NCBI RefSeq assembly: GCF_000426825.1
Contig: NZ_AUGC01000006.1
Coordinates: 1 to 64,000, forward strand
Direction of reading: 5' to 3'
Source: Thermonema rossianum DSM 10300
GTDB taxonomy: Bacteria; Bacteroidota; Bacteroidia; Cytophagales; Thermonemataceae
Length of the DNA stretch: 64,000 nt
Within the stretch, counting starts at the first letter, position 1, and every line of letters starts with the position of its first letter. This document shows positions 15,707 to 24,344 of this stretch, in pieces. The position numbers and the translations under genes are program-made. A model generated the notes under the pieces. The model saw nothing but the letters and a program-made list of their open reading frames with translations, searched no databases and had not been told where the DNA came from.

Positions 15707-17023
15707 ATGCCCAATAGCTCAAATATTATTTTTTATTCTCCCTCTGCACCAAGCGCTGAGCCTGCTCTCATTGGTGAGCTTAAAAGAGAAGCTCAAGAGC
15801 ATAAAAGCGATTGGCACATAAGTATCTACACTCAAGAACATGAGTTGCTTCACGCAATAGAATCGCTCTCAGCACCGGCAGCGTTGTTTATTCCGGTGGT
15901 TTCGGATGAAAGCACGGCGCCCTTGTTTGTTCATAAGGTTACTCAACAGCTGCAACTAAGCAAACAGGTAGTGCCTGTTTTTAGTGGTGGGCATGGCTTG
16001 AGCATCGTCCTGCAAGAGCAACTGTATCAAAGCGGGGCTTGGTATGTCTTTGACTTCGAGCAACAGCCGCCTGTTATTATATATCAAGCCATAGAGCAAG
16101 CCATTCGAAGAATTGAAAAACTGCACCACACGCCTGCCCAAGTGCAAGAGTGGCAAGAGCGTTTTTATGCACTCTTTCAACGTTGTCGCCTGCTGGAGCA
16201 GGAATTGGAAGAAAGCAAGGAAGAGCTGCTGGAGGCCTACAAAGAACTAAGTGAAACACTTGAGCAGCAAGTCGATTTAAAAAAAACGATCGCTAAACTG
16301 CAGGCCGACTTGGATAGTTTTCTTTACAAACTCTCGCACGACATACAAGGACCGGTGGCTTCGCTGCAGGGGCTGGGCAACTTAGCCCGCTTGGACATAA
16401 GCGACCCTACCGCCCTGGATTATGTGGAAAAGATGATGCTAAATATTGGCAAACTACAGAAGATAGTGCAGGGGCTGCAAAAAGTAGTCAATGCCCGCTA
16501 TGCCAATCACGAAGTGGAACTCATAGACTTCCATCAGCTCTTGTTTCAGCTGCGTGGCGAGTTCAAAAGCCTTTGCAGCAAACTGAATGTGGAAATACGC
16601 AGCCAAATCAATGATAAACAACCTTTTTTTGCTTCCCGCAATCTCATTTATACCATCCTGCAGCACCTCATAGAAAATGCTTTGGTACATGGTTTAAGCC
16701 AAAGAGCCAACTTCGATGAAACCGCCTATGTCGATGTGGTGATAAGCACCAGCCGGCGGCAATGCCTTCTGTTGGTCATTGACGAAGGCAGCGGTATTCC
16801 CGAAGAAGCCCATGACCGCCTGTTCGATTTGTTTTTCAAATACAACCCTGACTCCAAAGGCACCGGCGTGGGACTATATGTGGTAAAAAGCTGCGTAGAA
16901 CAACTGCGGGGCACCATAGAAGTAGAAAGTGAAGTAGGCAAAGGAACCACCTTCCGCATTGTGATTCCCAACCAAAAGATGGAAAAGCTACCACAAGACC
17001 ATGAAATTATACTCAGCACCTAA
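15707..17023 (+). CDS. Cytoplasmic sensor histidine kinase with receiver-like N-terminal domain
   Basis: 438 residues from the ATG at 15707. Residues 1-140 resemble a receiver fold (IIFYSPSAPSAEP, ALFIPVVSDES) but I see no phospho-acceptor aspartate. A coiled coil follows (EELLEAYKELSETLEQQV, about 170-200). The dimerisation/phosphorylation helix has the histidine in KLSHDIQGPVAS near residue 209. The ATPase domain has N box LIENALVHGL (about 319), G1 VIDEGSGIPEE (about 358), F box LFDLFFKYNPDSKG and G2 GTGVGLYVVKS (about 385). There is no membrane segment or signal peptide, so it senses a cytoplasmic cue. No response regulator is adjacent; its 3' end overlaps the glycosyltransferase start by 23 bases, suggesting coupling of the two. 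Confidence 0.88.
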   Translation: MPNSSNIIFYSPSAPSAEPALIGELKREAQEHKSDWHISIYTQEHELLHAIESLSAPAALFIPVVSDESTAPLFVHKVTQQLQLSKQVVPVFSGGHGLSIVLQEQLYQSGAWYVFDFEQQPPVIIYQAIEQAIRRIEKLHHTPAQVQEWQERFYALFQRCRLLEQELEESKEELLEAYKELSETLEQQVDLKKTIAKLQADLDSFLYKLSHDIQGPVASLQGLGNLARLDISDPTALDYVEKMMLNIGKLQKIVQGLQKVVNARYANHEVELIDFHQLLFQLRGEFKSLCSKLNVEIRSQINDKQPFFASRNLIYTILQHLIENALVHGLSQRANFDETAYVDVVISTSRRQCLLLVIDEGSGIPEEAHDRLFDLFFKYNPDSKGTGVGLYVVKSCVEQLRGTIEVESEVGKGTTFRIVIPNQKMEKLPQDHEIILST

Positions 17024-18224
17024 AAGCCTCTATGTGGCATTTGACGTGTACCCGGCTGCCAAGGGCTCTGCCACGCATATTCGTCATTTTTATGCAGCCA
17101 TGAGACAAAGCCTGCCGCCCTCTGTGCTTTATACTTTGGGCAACGAAACACAAGCCGTGTATGAGCAGCGTACGGGTGAAGAAGTAGTTCGTTTTCGCTA
17201 CCCTCAAGCCCCTTTTTTTGAACGCGTCGATGCCTTTCAGCGGCAACTGTTCGATTTGTTGCACCAAAGTGCGCATACGTTGGCAGTCTGTCACTTCCGG
17301 GATGTGTGGGGGGGCATGCCCGTGCTTCTACACCGCGCCCGTAGCCGTGCAGCTTACCGCACTGTTTTTGAAGTCAATGCCCTCATGAGCATAGAGCTCC
17401 CCTATCGTTTTCCCGAAATGTCCGCAGCGCTTTTAAAGCAAATCGAAACGCAAGAGCTATGGTGTTTGCAACAAAGCGACCATATCGTTACGCCTTCTTA
17501 CCGGCTTAAAGAACAGTTGTTGCAAAAAGCTTCTATTTCGCCGGAAAAAATCAGCGTGATACAGAACGGCGCCGAGGTCAATATCCCCCCCATGCCACGC
17601 ATGCCCGATGCGCCCCTGCATTATTTCATTTATTTTGGCGCTACCCAGCCATGGCAGGGCATTGAAGAGCTGCTGCGTGCCTTCCGCTATGTGCATGCCC
17701 GGTATCCCAACCTGCACTTGGTCATGTGTCTTTCATCGAAAGAAAAGAAAAACCGCCAATGGGTGAAATTAAGCCGGAAACTGGGCTTGGCAGAAGCGGT
17801 GGTGTGGCGCTATGAACTTCCTCAAAGCATCTTGTATCGCTATGTGCAGCACGCCATCGCCTCAATAGCTCCGCTGACTGCCTGCCGGCGCAATATGGAA
17901 CAGGGCGCCTGCCCATTGAAAATCATAGAATCGATGGCCATGGGCGTACCGGTCATTGCCTCCGACTTGCCCATTGTCCGGGAAATCATGCAAGACGAAC
18001 AAGAAGGACTTTTGGTGCGTGCAGGGCGTCCGGCACTTTTGGCACGCCAAATGCAACGGCTCTACGAGTCCCCCTCGCTTCGCTTGCGCTTGGCACAACA
18101 AGCAAGGCACACCGCCACACAGCGTTTTAATTGGGAAGAAAAAAAGCAGGCGCTTCAAGCAGTGTATCAAAGGCTTTTGACTTCGTCCGCACAAGCCGTT
18201 TTTACTCCATCAGGTGCTTTTTAG
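17001..18224 (+). CDS. Family 4 glycosyltransferase
   Basis: 407 residues. A GT-B fold is indicated by the acceptor-side GSATHIRHFYAAMRQSLP and by the donor-side PEKISVIQNGAEVNIPP, YFIYFGATQPWQGIEELLRA and CPLKIIESMAMGVPVIASDL. The final helix FNWEEKKQALQAVYQRL is typical of GT4. The usual first glutamate of the E-x7-E motif appears shifted (EQGACPLKIIE). It probably adds a sugar from a nucleotide-sugar donor to a lipid or glycan at the inner face of the membrane; donor and acceptor are unknown. Its start lies inside the end of the histidine kinase gene (23-base overlap). Its last 23 bases overlap the convergent DUF6150 gene. Confidence 0.88.
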   Translation: MKLYSAPKSLYVAFDVYPAAKGSATHIRHFYAAMRQSLPPSVLYTLGNETQAVYEQRTGEEVVRFRYPQAPFFERVDAFQRQLFDLLHQSAHTLAVCHFRDVWGGMPVLLHRARSRAAYRTVFEVNALMSIELPYRFPEMSAALLKQIETQELWCLQQSDHIVTPSYRLKEQLLQKASISPEKISVIQNGAEVNIPPMPRMPDAPLHYFIYFGATQPWQGIEELLRAFRYVHARYPNLHLVMCLSSKEKKNRQWVKLSRKLGLAEAVVWRYELPQSILYRYVQHAIASIAPLTACRRNMEQGACPLKIIESMAMGVPVIASDLPIVREIMQDEQEGLLVRAGRPALLARQMQRLYESPSLRLRLAQQARHTATQRFNWEEKKQALQAVYQRLLTSSAQAVFTPSGAF

Positions 18225-18549
18225 AGCGGTTGCGCCACCCCGCTTGCGACTCATATTTGACAAAATAAATTTTTAAATCTGCCCGGGAAGCATAGTCAAC
18301 AAAATAGATGCTTTTATCGGCTTGGGAAGCGTATTTTACGAAGTGCCATTTTCCCTCATTTCCACGCGCTTGGCTTGCATAGCTTACCTTATATACTTTC
18401 AAATCTGCCTGCGACTCATAGTTCACTACGTACACCTTCACATCGGCCCGGCTTGCATAGCGGGCTGCATATACTTTTTGTGCCCGGGCATTGCCTGCGC
18501 ATACGGCGCTTATCGCCCCAAAAATCGCGTACTTCCATAATCCCTTCAT
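18202..18549 (-). CDS. Secreted DUF6150-type six-repeat protein
   Basis: 115 residues. A signal peptide (MKGLWKYAIFGAISAVCAG, cleavage after NARA) precedes about six copies of a 13-16-residue unit of the form KVYxVxYxSxADL: KVYAARYASRAD, VKVYVVNYESQAD, LKVYKVSYASQAR, a longer GKWHFVKYASQAD, KSIYFVDYASRAD and LKIYFVKYESQAG. The spacing of Y, S, A and D is almost constant, indicating a small regular beta structure. This is the DUF6150 pattern of Bacteroidota; function unknown, presumably periplasmic or outer-surface. The tail is basic (WRNRSKKHLME). Convergent with and overlapping the glycosyltransferase. Confidence 0.82.
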   Translation of the reverse strand: MKGLWKYAIFGAISAVCAGNARAQKVYAARYASRADVKVYVVNYESQADLKVYKVSYASQARGNEGKWHFVKYASQADKSIYFVDYASRADLKIYFVKYESQAGWRNRSKKHLME

Positions 18550-18687
18550 GATAAATAGTTTTTAAAAGTTGCTGCTTAAACATAAGATAAGCAATTCTTG
18601 AAAGAATAACCGTTGAATGCTGCCCGTTGCTTTCAAACTTTTTTGATTTACGGGGGGCTTTCTTTTACCCCACTCCAAAACAAGGTT

Positions 18688-19962
18688 TTAAATAAGCCGC
18701 TTGGCAGTAAAGCGGATAAACATAAGGTGATTGTTGCGGCGCACAAGCAAGGCTATATCTTTGCCTTCTACCTCCGTAATTTTATACAGGCGGTTCAGTG
18801 TCAGCTCCGATGCCGCAAACTCGTTGACCCCCAGTAGAATATCGCCGGGGCGCAAGCCTGCCTTCCACGCCTCGGACAAAGGATTGACATCGCTGACCAT
18901 AAAGGTGCGGAAATCGGGCGGTAAAAGCACCCAGTCAATGCCGGTAAAGCTATATTCGAAAGGCTTACGGGCGTTTTTGTTGGGGCGCAGCCACACCCGG
19001 CGGTTTTTGTAGTCAAACACCCAATGAAACCGTGACATCAACCCAAAGCCGACGGCCCCTTGCACCTCGATGCCGGCAGGCTTGCGAAACTCGTAATAAG
19101 AAGTATCGGGGAAACCGGTAATGACCTCATTCATTTGCCAACGGGCTATTTGAATCCGTGGCAAACGGGCTATGAAACCATACCAATCGCCGGCAAGCGT
19201 GGCGCCTATGCGTCCTTTGATGTGTTGAGCCGGCAGGCGCAAAGCAGAGTCGGCAGCTGTTTCAAGCAAAAGCGTATGCCCTGCCCCACTGTCCAGCAGC
19301 ACATTGACCGGCCGGAAGTGGCGCTCGCCTGCTTGCTGTATCCATAAACGCATATAAGGTTTTTCGCCATGCAACAACAGCGTATCGGCATGATAGCCTT
19401 TCAGCTTGCGCAGCCACTGCCGGTGATGACGGCTATAAAAAACCAACTCTTTTCGCAGGTAATCTATTTTCACCACCAAATGACGAAACAAGTCAGAGCC
19501 CAAAAGCCCATGAATCGGCTTGCCTGCATAGGAAGACAGGTTGAATACAGAGTCTTCCATGACCATGACATTGGCGGCTTCATCGACCAGACTGCTGCCT
19601 ACCCGCAAATGATTAAGCGAAGACACATGTGCCCAAAAGACGTCGGGCGAACCCAAGCCACGCACCGGAATGCGTGTGCTGTTGCCATAAGATGCAAACA
19701 AAGTGTCAAGCGCAGGGTTTAAAATAAGTGTGCCTTTCACGCCGGTGTCAACCGCAAAATTTAAAGTATCTTTGCCATGATTCACAAAAACAGGCACCAC
19801 CACCAGGTTGCCATACAGCTCAAAAGGGACCACCGCCTTGGGGCGGTGTTTCTTGGCTATACGGAAGCCTATTTCCTGAGTGGAAGAAACCAAAGAGCGG
19901 CTCGCGCATGCCCCCAAACAAAGAGCTATCAAACCATAGCCTACCAAACGAAAAATGAGCAT
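18688..19962 (-). CDS. Retropepsin-like aspartic protease lipoprotein with PDZ domain
   Basis: 424 residues. The start MLIFRLVGYGLIALCLGAC has a lipobox with lipidated Cys19, so it is a lipoprotein of the periplasm or outer membrane. Two protease-like halves follow: DTG at 72-74 (FAVDTGVKGTLI) with GLLGSDLF near 153, and DSG at 224-226 (VLLDSGAGHTLL) with GAVGFGLMSRF later. This is the two-domain aspartyl protease seen in Bacteroidota. The last 80 residues form a PDZ domain (FMVSDVNPLSEAWKAGLRPG, DILLGVNEF). Substrate unknown. Transcribed alone, leftward, divergent from the small ORF before dxr. Confidence 0.88.
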   Translation of the reverse strand: MLIFRLVGYGLIALCLGACASRSLVSSTQEIGFRIAKKHRPKAVVPFELYGNLVVVPVFVNHGKDTLNFAVDTGVKGTLILNPALDTLFASYGNSTRIPVRGLGSPDVFWAHVSSLNHLRVGSSLVDEAANVMVMEDSVFNLSSYAGKPIHGLLGSDLFRHLVVKIDYLRKELVFYSRHHRQWLRKLKGYHADTLLLHGEKPYMRLWIQQAGERHFRPVNVLLDSGAGHTLLLETAADSALRLPAQHIKGRIGATLAGDWYGFIARLPRIQIARWQMNEVITGFPDTSYYEFRKPAGIEVQGAVGFGLMSRFHWVFDYKNRRVWLRPNKNARKPFEYSFTGIDWVLLPPDFRTFMVSDVNPLSEAWKAGLRPGDILLGVNEFAASELTLNRLYKITEVEGKDIALLVRRNNHLMFIRFTAKRLI

Positions 19963-20027
19963 AGAGCCGGCTTTTTATACTATTGAACGGAAACAAGTTT
20001 ATTTTGTAAAATAAAAATTTTACGAAA

Positions 20028-20129
20028 ATGTTGTGGAAAGCAATTCTTATATTTCTTGCCGCTTCGCTGTTTGCCGGCGTGGGCTATTACCTCGACTGGC
20101 GCGCCAAACACCCAAAGCGTAAAAAATAA
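20028..20129 (+). CDS. 33-residue single-span membrane peptide
   Basis: ATG at 20028 to TAA at 20127-20129, 33 codons. It starts MLWKAILIFLAASLFAGVGY, a good membrane segment, and ends in a basic tail YYLDWRAKHPKRKK. It sits 11 bases before the dxr start on the same strand, in the leader, so it would be co-transcribed. Hydrophobic core plus positive tail is a credible small membrane protein with N-out or hairpin-free insertion. No family recognised. It could also be a leader peptide. Codon use is like the neighbouring genes. Confidence 0.6.
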   Translation: MLWKAILIFLAASLFAGVGYYLDWRAKHPKRKK

Positions 20130-20140
20130 ATAGCTATACT

Positions 20141-21319
20141 ATGAATGAAGCCATACAGCAGGAAAAGAGAAGAGTAGCCATTTTGGGCTCTACCGGTTCC
20201 ATTGGCACCCAGGCCCTCGAAGTCATCCGCGAGCAAGCCGACTACTTGGAAGTAGAAGTACTTACCGCTCATAACAATGTGGATTTGCTCATAGAGCAAA
20301 GCATTGCTTTTCAGCCCAATGCCGTAGTGATAGGCAACCCCGCTCACTACGACAAACTAAAAGAAGCACTGGCACCCTACCCGGTCAAGGTGTATGCCGG
20401 CGAAAAAGCCCTGTGTCAGATAGTGGAGATGGACAGCATCGACATTGTGCTTACTGCCATGGTAGGTTTTGCAGGCTTACGCCCCACAATTCATGCCATC
20501 GAAGCCGGCAAGCCCATTGCCTTGGCCAATAAAGAAACGCTGGTAGTAGCCGGTGCCTACATCACACGCCTGGCACGCGAAAGGGGCGTAAACATTTACC
20601 CCGTCGATTCGGAGCACTCTGCCATCTTTCAATGCCTGGTGGGCGAGTTTCACAACCCCATAGAAAAAATCATACTGACGGCTTCGGGCGGACCTTTCCG
20701 CGGCTACAGCCGTGAGCAGCTGGCCGGCGTACGCAAAGAGCAAGCCCTTAAGCATCCTAACTGGAACATGGGCGCCAAAATCACCATCGATTCGGCCACC
20801 CTGATGAACAAGGGACTGGAAGTGATAGAAGCCAAGTGGCTATTTGGGCTTTCGCCCGAACAAATAGAAGTGGTAGTGCACCCGCAATCCATTATTCATT
20901 CGATGGTGCAGTTCGAAGACGGCTCTATCAAAGCCCAAATGGGCCTGCCCGACATGAAGCTGCCCATCCTTTTTGCCCTCAGTTATCCGCTGCGCTACCG
21001 CACCTCTTTCCCCCGTTTCGACTTTACGGCCTATCCGCAACTTACCTTCGAGCAGCCCGACCTGCAGGCTTTTCCTTGCCTGCGTCTGGCATATGAAGCG
21101 CTTCGCCAAGGGGGCAATATGCCCTGTGTGCTCAACGCAGCCAATGAAGTGGCTGTAGCTGCCTTCCTGCAAGACCAAATCGACTTTTTAGACATTCCCG
21201 TATTGATAGAATCCTGTATGCAGCGTATGGACTACATTGCCGACCCTTCGCCCGAAGACTATTTTGCTACCGACCGGCAAACCCGCGAATATGCGAAAGA
21301 AGCCTTAAAACACGTTTAA
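20141..21319 (+). CDS. dxr: 1-deoxy-D-xylulose 5-phosphate reductoisomerase
   Basis: 392 residues, standard length. NADPH-binding loop VAILGSTGSIGTQALEVI near residue 12; ANKETLVVAG; metal and substrate motifs VDSEHSAIFQCL, LTASGGPF, KHPNWNMGAKITIDSATLMN and KGLEVIEAKWLFG; later HPQSIIHSMVQFEDGS. It catalyses the first committed step of the MEP isoprenoid pathway, DXP to 2-C-methyl-erythritol 4-phosphate, in the cytoplasm. The next gene, rseP, starts 51 bases later; dxr-rseP neighbours are common in Bacteroidota. Confidence 0.97.
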   Translation: MNEAIQQEKRRVAILGSTGSIGTQALEVIREQADYLEVEVLTAHNNVDLLIEQSIAFQPNAVVIGNPAHYDKLKEALAPYPVKVYAGEKALCQIVEMDSIDIVLTAMVGFAGLRPTIHAIEAGKPIALANKETLVVAGAYITRLARERGVNIYPVDSEHSAIFQCLVGEFHNPIEKIILTASGGPFRGYSREQLAGVRKEQALKHPNWNMGAKITIDSATLMNKGLEVIEAKWLFGLSPEQIEVVVHPQSIIHSMVQFEDGSIKAQMGLPDMKLPILFALSYPLRYRTSFPRFDFTAYPQLTFEQPDLQAFPCLRLAYEALRQGGNMPCVLNAANEVAVAAFLQDQIDFLDIPVLIESCMQRMDYIADPSPEDYFATDRQTREYAKEALKHV

Positions 21320-21325
21320 GTTTTG

Positions 21326-21333
21326 TAATTTTG
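21326..21333 (+). promoter_or_regulatory. Possible -7 element before rseP
   Basis: TAATTTTG fits TAnnTTTG and lies 37 bases upstream of rseP. No TTTG at the expected spacing, so rseP may also be read from upstream with dxr. Confidence 0.35.
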
Positions 21334-21370
21334 TTCAATCACCAATCACCCCAAAAAAACAAGATATTTC

Positions 21371-22696
21371 ATGGGAGTTCTTATTATGATTTTACAGCTC
21401 ATCTTGGGGCTGTCGGTTTTAGTAGCCGTGCACGAGTTTGGGCACTATATTGCCGCACGCGCCTTTGGCATGCGTGTCCATAAGTTTTTCATTTTTTTCG
21501 ACGCCTGGGGCAAAAAGCTATGGAGTAAAAAAATAGGCGAAACAGAGTTCGGTATTGGCATCATTCCTTTCGGTGGCTATGTGCAAATAGCCGGCATGAT
21601 AGACGAAACCCAAAATGCCGATGCCCTTTCCAAAGAGCCCGAGCCGTGGGAGTTCCGTGCCAAGCCGGCATGGCAACGCCTGATTGTGATGCTGGGCGGC
21701 ATCATCATGAATGTTATCACCGGTATCTTGATCTTTTCCTTGATCAGCTATACCCAAGGTGAAAACTATATCCCCAACGAGCGCGTTCAGGGCATCATCG
21801 TGGGCGACATAGGCGAATCGGTAGGTTTGCGCACCGGCGACAAAGTCATTGCCGTCAACGGAAAAGCCGTGGAGCGCTTCAACGACCTGTTCAGCTCTGA
21901 TGTGCTGTTGGGCAGCGACGTGGTGTTTACTGTGGTGCGTGCAGGCGACACCCTGCAAATACATCTTCCGAACGATTTGGCAGACAAGGTCATTGACAAT
22001 AAGGACGGCTTCATATTGCCCATTCCCTATCTGACGAACTACGAAATAGTAGAAATAGCCCCCAACTCGCCGGCAGAAAAAGCCGGCTTGCAAAAAGGCG
22101 ACAAGATAGTAGGCGTAAACCAAGACAGCGTACGGCATTTCTACGAGCTGTCTGAACTCTTGGCAAAACACAAAAATGAAGAAGTAACCCTGAAAGTATT
22201 GCGCCGGGGGCAGCTTATAGAACTGACGGCCACCGTGGGCAAAGACGGCAAACTGGGTTTTCAACCTGCTTTCTTCAACCAACTGTATGAGCGCAAAGAC
22301 CTAAGTCTGGGCGAAGCCTTTGTCAAAGGTACAAGCACCGCCTTCAATGTGATTTTCGATAATATCAAAGGATTCAAGAAAATTTTCCGGGGCGAAGTGT
22401 CGGCTTCCAAGTCACTGGCCGGTCCCATAGGCATTGGTGCCATTTATGGTTCTGTGTGGGATTGGCTGCATTTCTGGACCATCACCGGTCTTTTGTCTAT
22501 GGTGCTTGCCTTCATGAACCTGCTGCCCATCCCTGCCTTAGACGGCGGGCACGTGGTATTCTTGTTGCTGGAAATATTGAGCGGGCGCCCCGTACCCGAA
22601 AAGATACTTGAAAAGGCACAGCAGGTAGGCATGGTTATATTGTTGGCATTGATGGTGTTTGCTGTCTTCAACGATTTGTTTAAGTTTTTCACTTAA
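21371..22696 (+). CDS. rseP: RIP site-2 zinc metalloprotease RseP
   Basis: 441 residues. The zinc site HEFGH is at residues 21-25 inside the first membrane segment (LILGLSVLVAVHEFGHYIAA). Two periplasmic PDZ domains follow: first near 130-200 (VGDIGESVGLRTGDKVIAVN), second near 215-290 (APNSPAEKAGLQKGDKIVGV). The third zinc ligand motif NLLPIPALDGGHVVFLLLE is near 383, with a final membrane helix. It cleaves membrane-embedded segments of substrates such as anti-sigma factors or leftover signal peptides. The substrate here is unknown. The stop is 17 bases before the PAP2 gene. Confidence 0.95.
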   Translation: MGVLIMILQLILGLSVLVAVHEFGHYIAARAFGMRVHKFFIFFDAWGKKLWSKKIGETEFGIGIIPFGGYVQIAGMIDETQNADALSKEPEPWEFRAKPAWQRLIVMLGGIIMNVITGILIFSLISYTQGENYIPNERVQGIIVGDIGESVGLRTGDKVIAVNGKAVERFNDLFSSDVLLGSDVVFTVVRAGDTLQIHLPNDLADKVIDNKDGFILPIPYLTNYEIVEIAPNSPAEKAGLQKGDKIVGVNQDSVRHFYELSELLAKHKNEEVTLKVLRRGQLIELTATVGKDGKLGFQPAFFNQLYERKDLSLGEAFVKGTSTAFNVIFDNIKGFKKIFRGEVSASKSLAGPIGIGAIYGSVWDWLHFWTITGLLSMVLAFMNLLPIPALDGGHVVFLLLEILSGRPVPEKILEKAQQVGMVILLALMVFAVFNDLFKFFT

Positions 22697-22712
22697 AAAA
22701 AAAGCCGGTATT

Positions 22713-23345
22713 GTGAAAAAGCTTTTGCGGCGATATGAACCATACTATGACACCGTAGGGGCTATGCTGCTGTTTGGCGGCATAGCCTTGTTGCCTTTTT
22801 CGAAAGAGCAGGTGCAGCTATGGATAGATGCACATCACTTACCTTGGTTGGATGCTTTCTTTGCCTATCTGACACATTTAGGTGACGGCCTCACCTTTGT
22901 GATAGTGATAGCAGGCATGGCACTATGGCGCAGCTACTACCACGCTACCGAAGGCTTGCTTTCGTTTGCCACCTCCGGTTTGTTTACCCAATTGCTAAAA
23001 CGCACCGCCTTTGCCGATGCGTTGCGTCCCAAAGGCATACTGGGCGCTAAACTCCATTACATTGCAGGCGTGGACGTACATATAGCACACTCCTTCCCTT
23101 CGGGGCATACCACCACTGCTTTTGCTTTGGCTACCTTTCTGGCGCTGCACAGCGCCCCCAAACGCGGCGTATATTGGGCATTGGCAGCCGGATTGATAGG
23201 CTTTTCACGTATTTATTTAAATCAACATTTTCTTACCGACGTGCTGGCAGGTGCCGTCATCGGTACCTTTTGGGCAAGCCTCATCCATTGGTGGTTACTG
23301 CCGCTTCGGGAAAAACCAAAGTGGCAAAAACGCTTACTCCCCTGA
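22713..23345 (+). CDS. PAP2-superfamily membrane phosphatase
   Basis: 210 residues from a GTG at 22713 (VKKLLRRYEPYYD); a longer frame would overlap rseP. Five or six membrane helices with the three phosphatase signatures: KRTAFADALRPKG near residue 95, SFPSGHTTTAF near 126 and GFSRIYLNQHFLTD near 164. These residues form the lipid-phosphate phosphatase site, usually facing the periplasm. Likely substrates are undecaprenyl pyrophosphate, phosphatidylglycerol phosphate or lipid A; the sequence does not decide. It may be read with dxr-rseP. Its last 12 bases overlap the convergent symporter gene. Confidence 0.88.
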   Translation: MKKLLRRYEPYYDTVGAMLLFGGIALLPFSKEQVQLWIDAHHLPWLDAFFAYLTHLGDGLTFVIVIAGMALWRSYYHATEGLLSFATSGLFTQLLKRTAFADALRPKGILGAKLHYIAGVDVHIAHSFPSGHTTTAFALATFLALHSAPKRGVYWALAAGLIGFSRIYLNQHFLTDVLAGAVIGTFWASLIHWWLLPLREKPKWQKRLLP

Positions 23346-24233
23346 GTCTTTGCGCGGCAACCGTTCTCTAAAAAACAGCCCCAAGCCTACGGCGGTAAAG
23401 AAAGTAAACAAAGCATACACCGAAGCGGGAATGGCTGCTTCCGGGCTGTTGAGCATGGTGGCGCTGGTAGCTACGGTAATAGCCAGCCCCGTATTTTGCA
23501 ACCCCACCTCAATGGCTATGGTCAAGCAGTTTTTGCGCTTCAGGTGCACCGCCTTCGACACATAGTACCCCAACAGCATCCCGCCCAAGTTCAGACCCAG
23601 CATGAAAGGCAAGATGCCCAAATAATCATACCACCGGAACGACAGACTGTTGTCTTGGTTAAAGTAAATGGTCAGTACCATGGCTATCCCCAGCAAACCG
23701 GGCAGCAGATACTTGAGCCAGCGTTGCCACTGCTCCACACGGCGTTTGCCCACACGATGCCGAACGTAAATGCCTAAAACGGCCGGGATAACCGTTATCA
23801 GCAGTATTTGCACAAAAGTATTCCAAAAAGGAAGGCTTAACTCACGCCGGTCCCCCATAAACACCCACAGTGCCAAGTTTACAATGGAAGGAATAGTAAA
23901 AATCGTCAATAAGCTATTGAAAGAAGTCAACAGAATAGATAAAGCCAAGTTGCCTTGCAGAAGGTAGGTAATTAAGTTGGACACCGTTCCGCCCGGGCAG
24001 GCCGCCACCAACACAATTCCCACTTTAATGGCCGGACTGAAAGGGGCTACCCATGCCAATAAAAACGCCAAAAAAGGCAATCCTATCATCTGCAGGCCAA
24101 GCCCCACAAGCATGGATTTGGGATAACGTATGATGCGTTTAAAATCATTGAAGGTAAGAGACAAGCCCATGCCCAGCATAATGAGCGCCAAGACCAAGGG
24201 CAGGATATAGGTTGCTAATAGTTCTCCAAACAT
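23334..24233 (-). CDS. Bile acid:sodium symporter family protein
   Basis: 299 residues with about nine or ten hydrophobic segments. Family marks: LALIMLGMGLSLTFNDFKRI near residue 14, VGIVLVAACPGGTVSNLITY near 92 (a conserved unwound-helix motif), and EVGLQNTGLAITVA near 245. These belong to the BASS superfamily, sodium-coupled carriers of organic anions in the inner membrane. The bacterial substrates are mostly unknown; transport of pantoate or a 2-oxoacid is possible but not shown. Divergent from the adaptor gene across 111 bases. Confidence 0.88.
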   Translation of the reverse strand: MFGELLATYILPLVLALIMLGMGLSLTFNDFKRIIRYPKSMLVGLGLQMIGLPFLAFLLAWVAPFSPAIKVGIVLVAACPGGTVSNLITYLLQGNLALSILLTSFNSLLTIFTIPSIVNLALWVFMGDRRELSLPFWNTFVQILLITVIPAVLGIYVRHRVGKRRVEQWQRWLKYLLPGLLGIAMVLTIYFNQDNSLSFRWYDYLGILPFMLGLNLGGMLLGYYVSKAVHLKRKNCLTIAIEVGLQNTGLAITVATSATMLNSPEAAIPASVYALFTFFTAVGLGLFFRERLPRKDSGE

Positions 24234-24344
24234 GTCGTTTTCTAAATTCGGCGCAAATTACTAATTTCAAGCTTAGCATTAAACACAATTCCGGGCACAA
24301 CCAAGCCACTGCGCTCTTTGTTTTTTCATAAAGCCGTCAAATGC

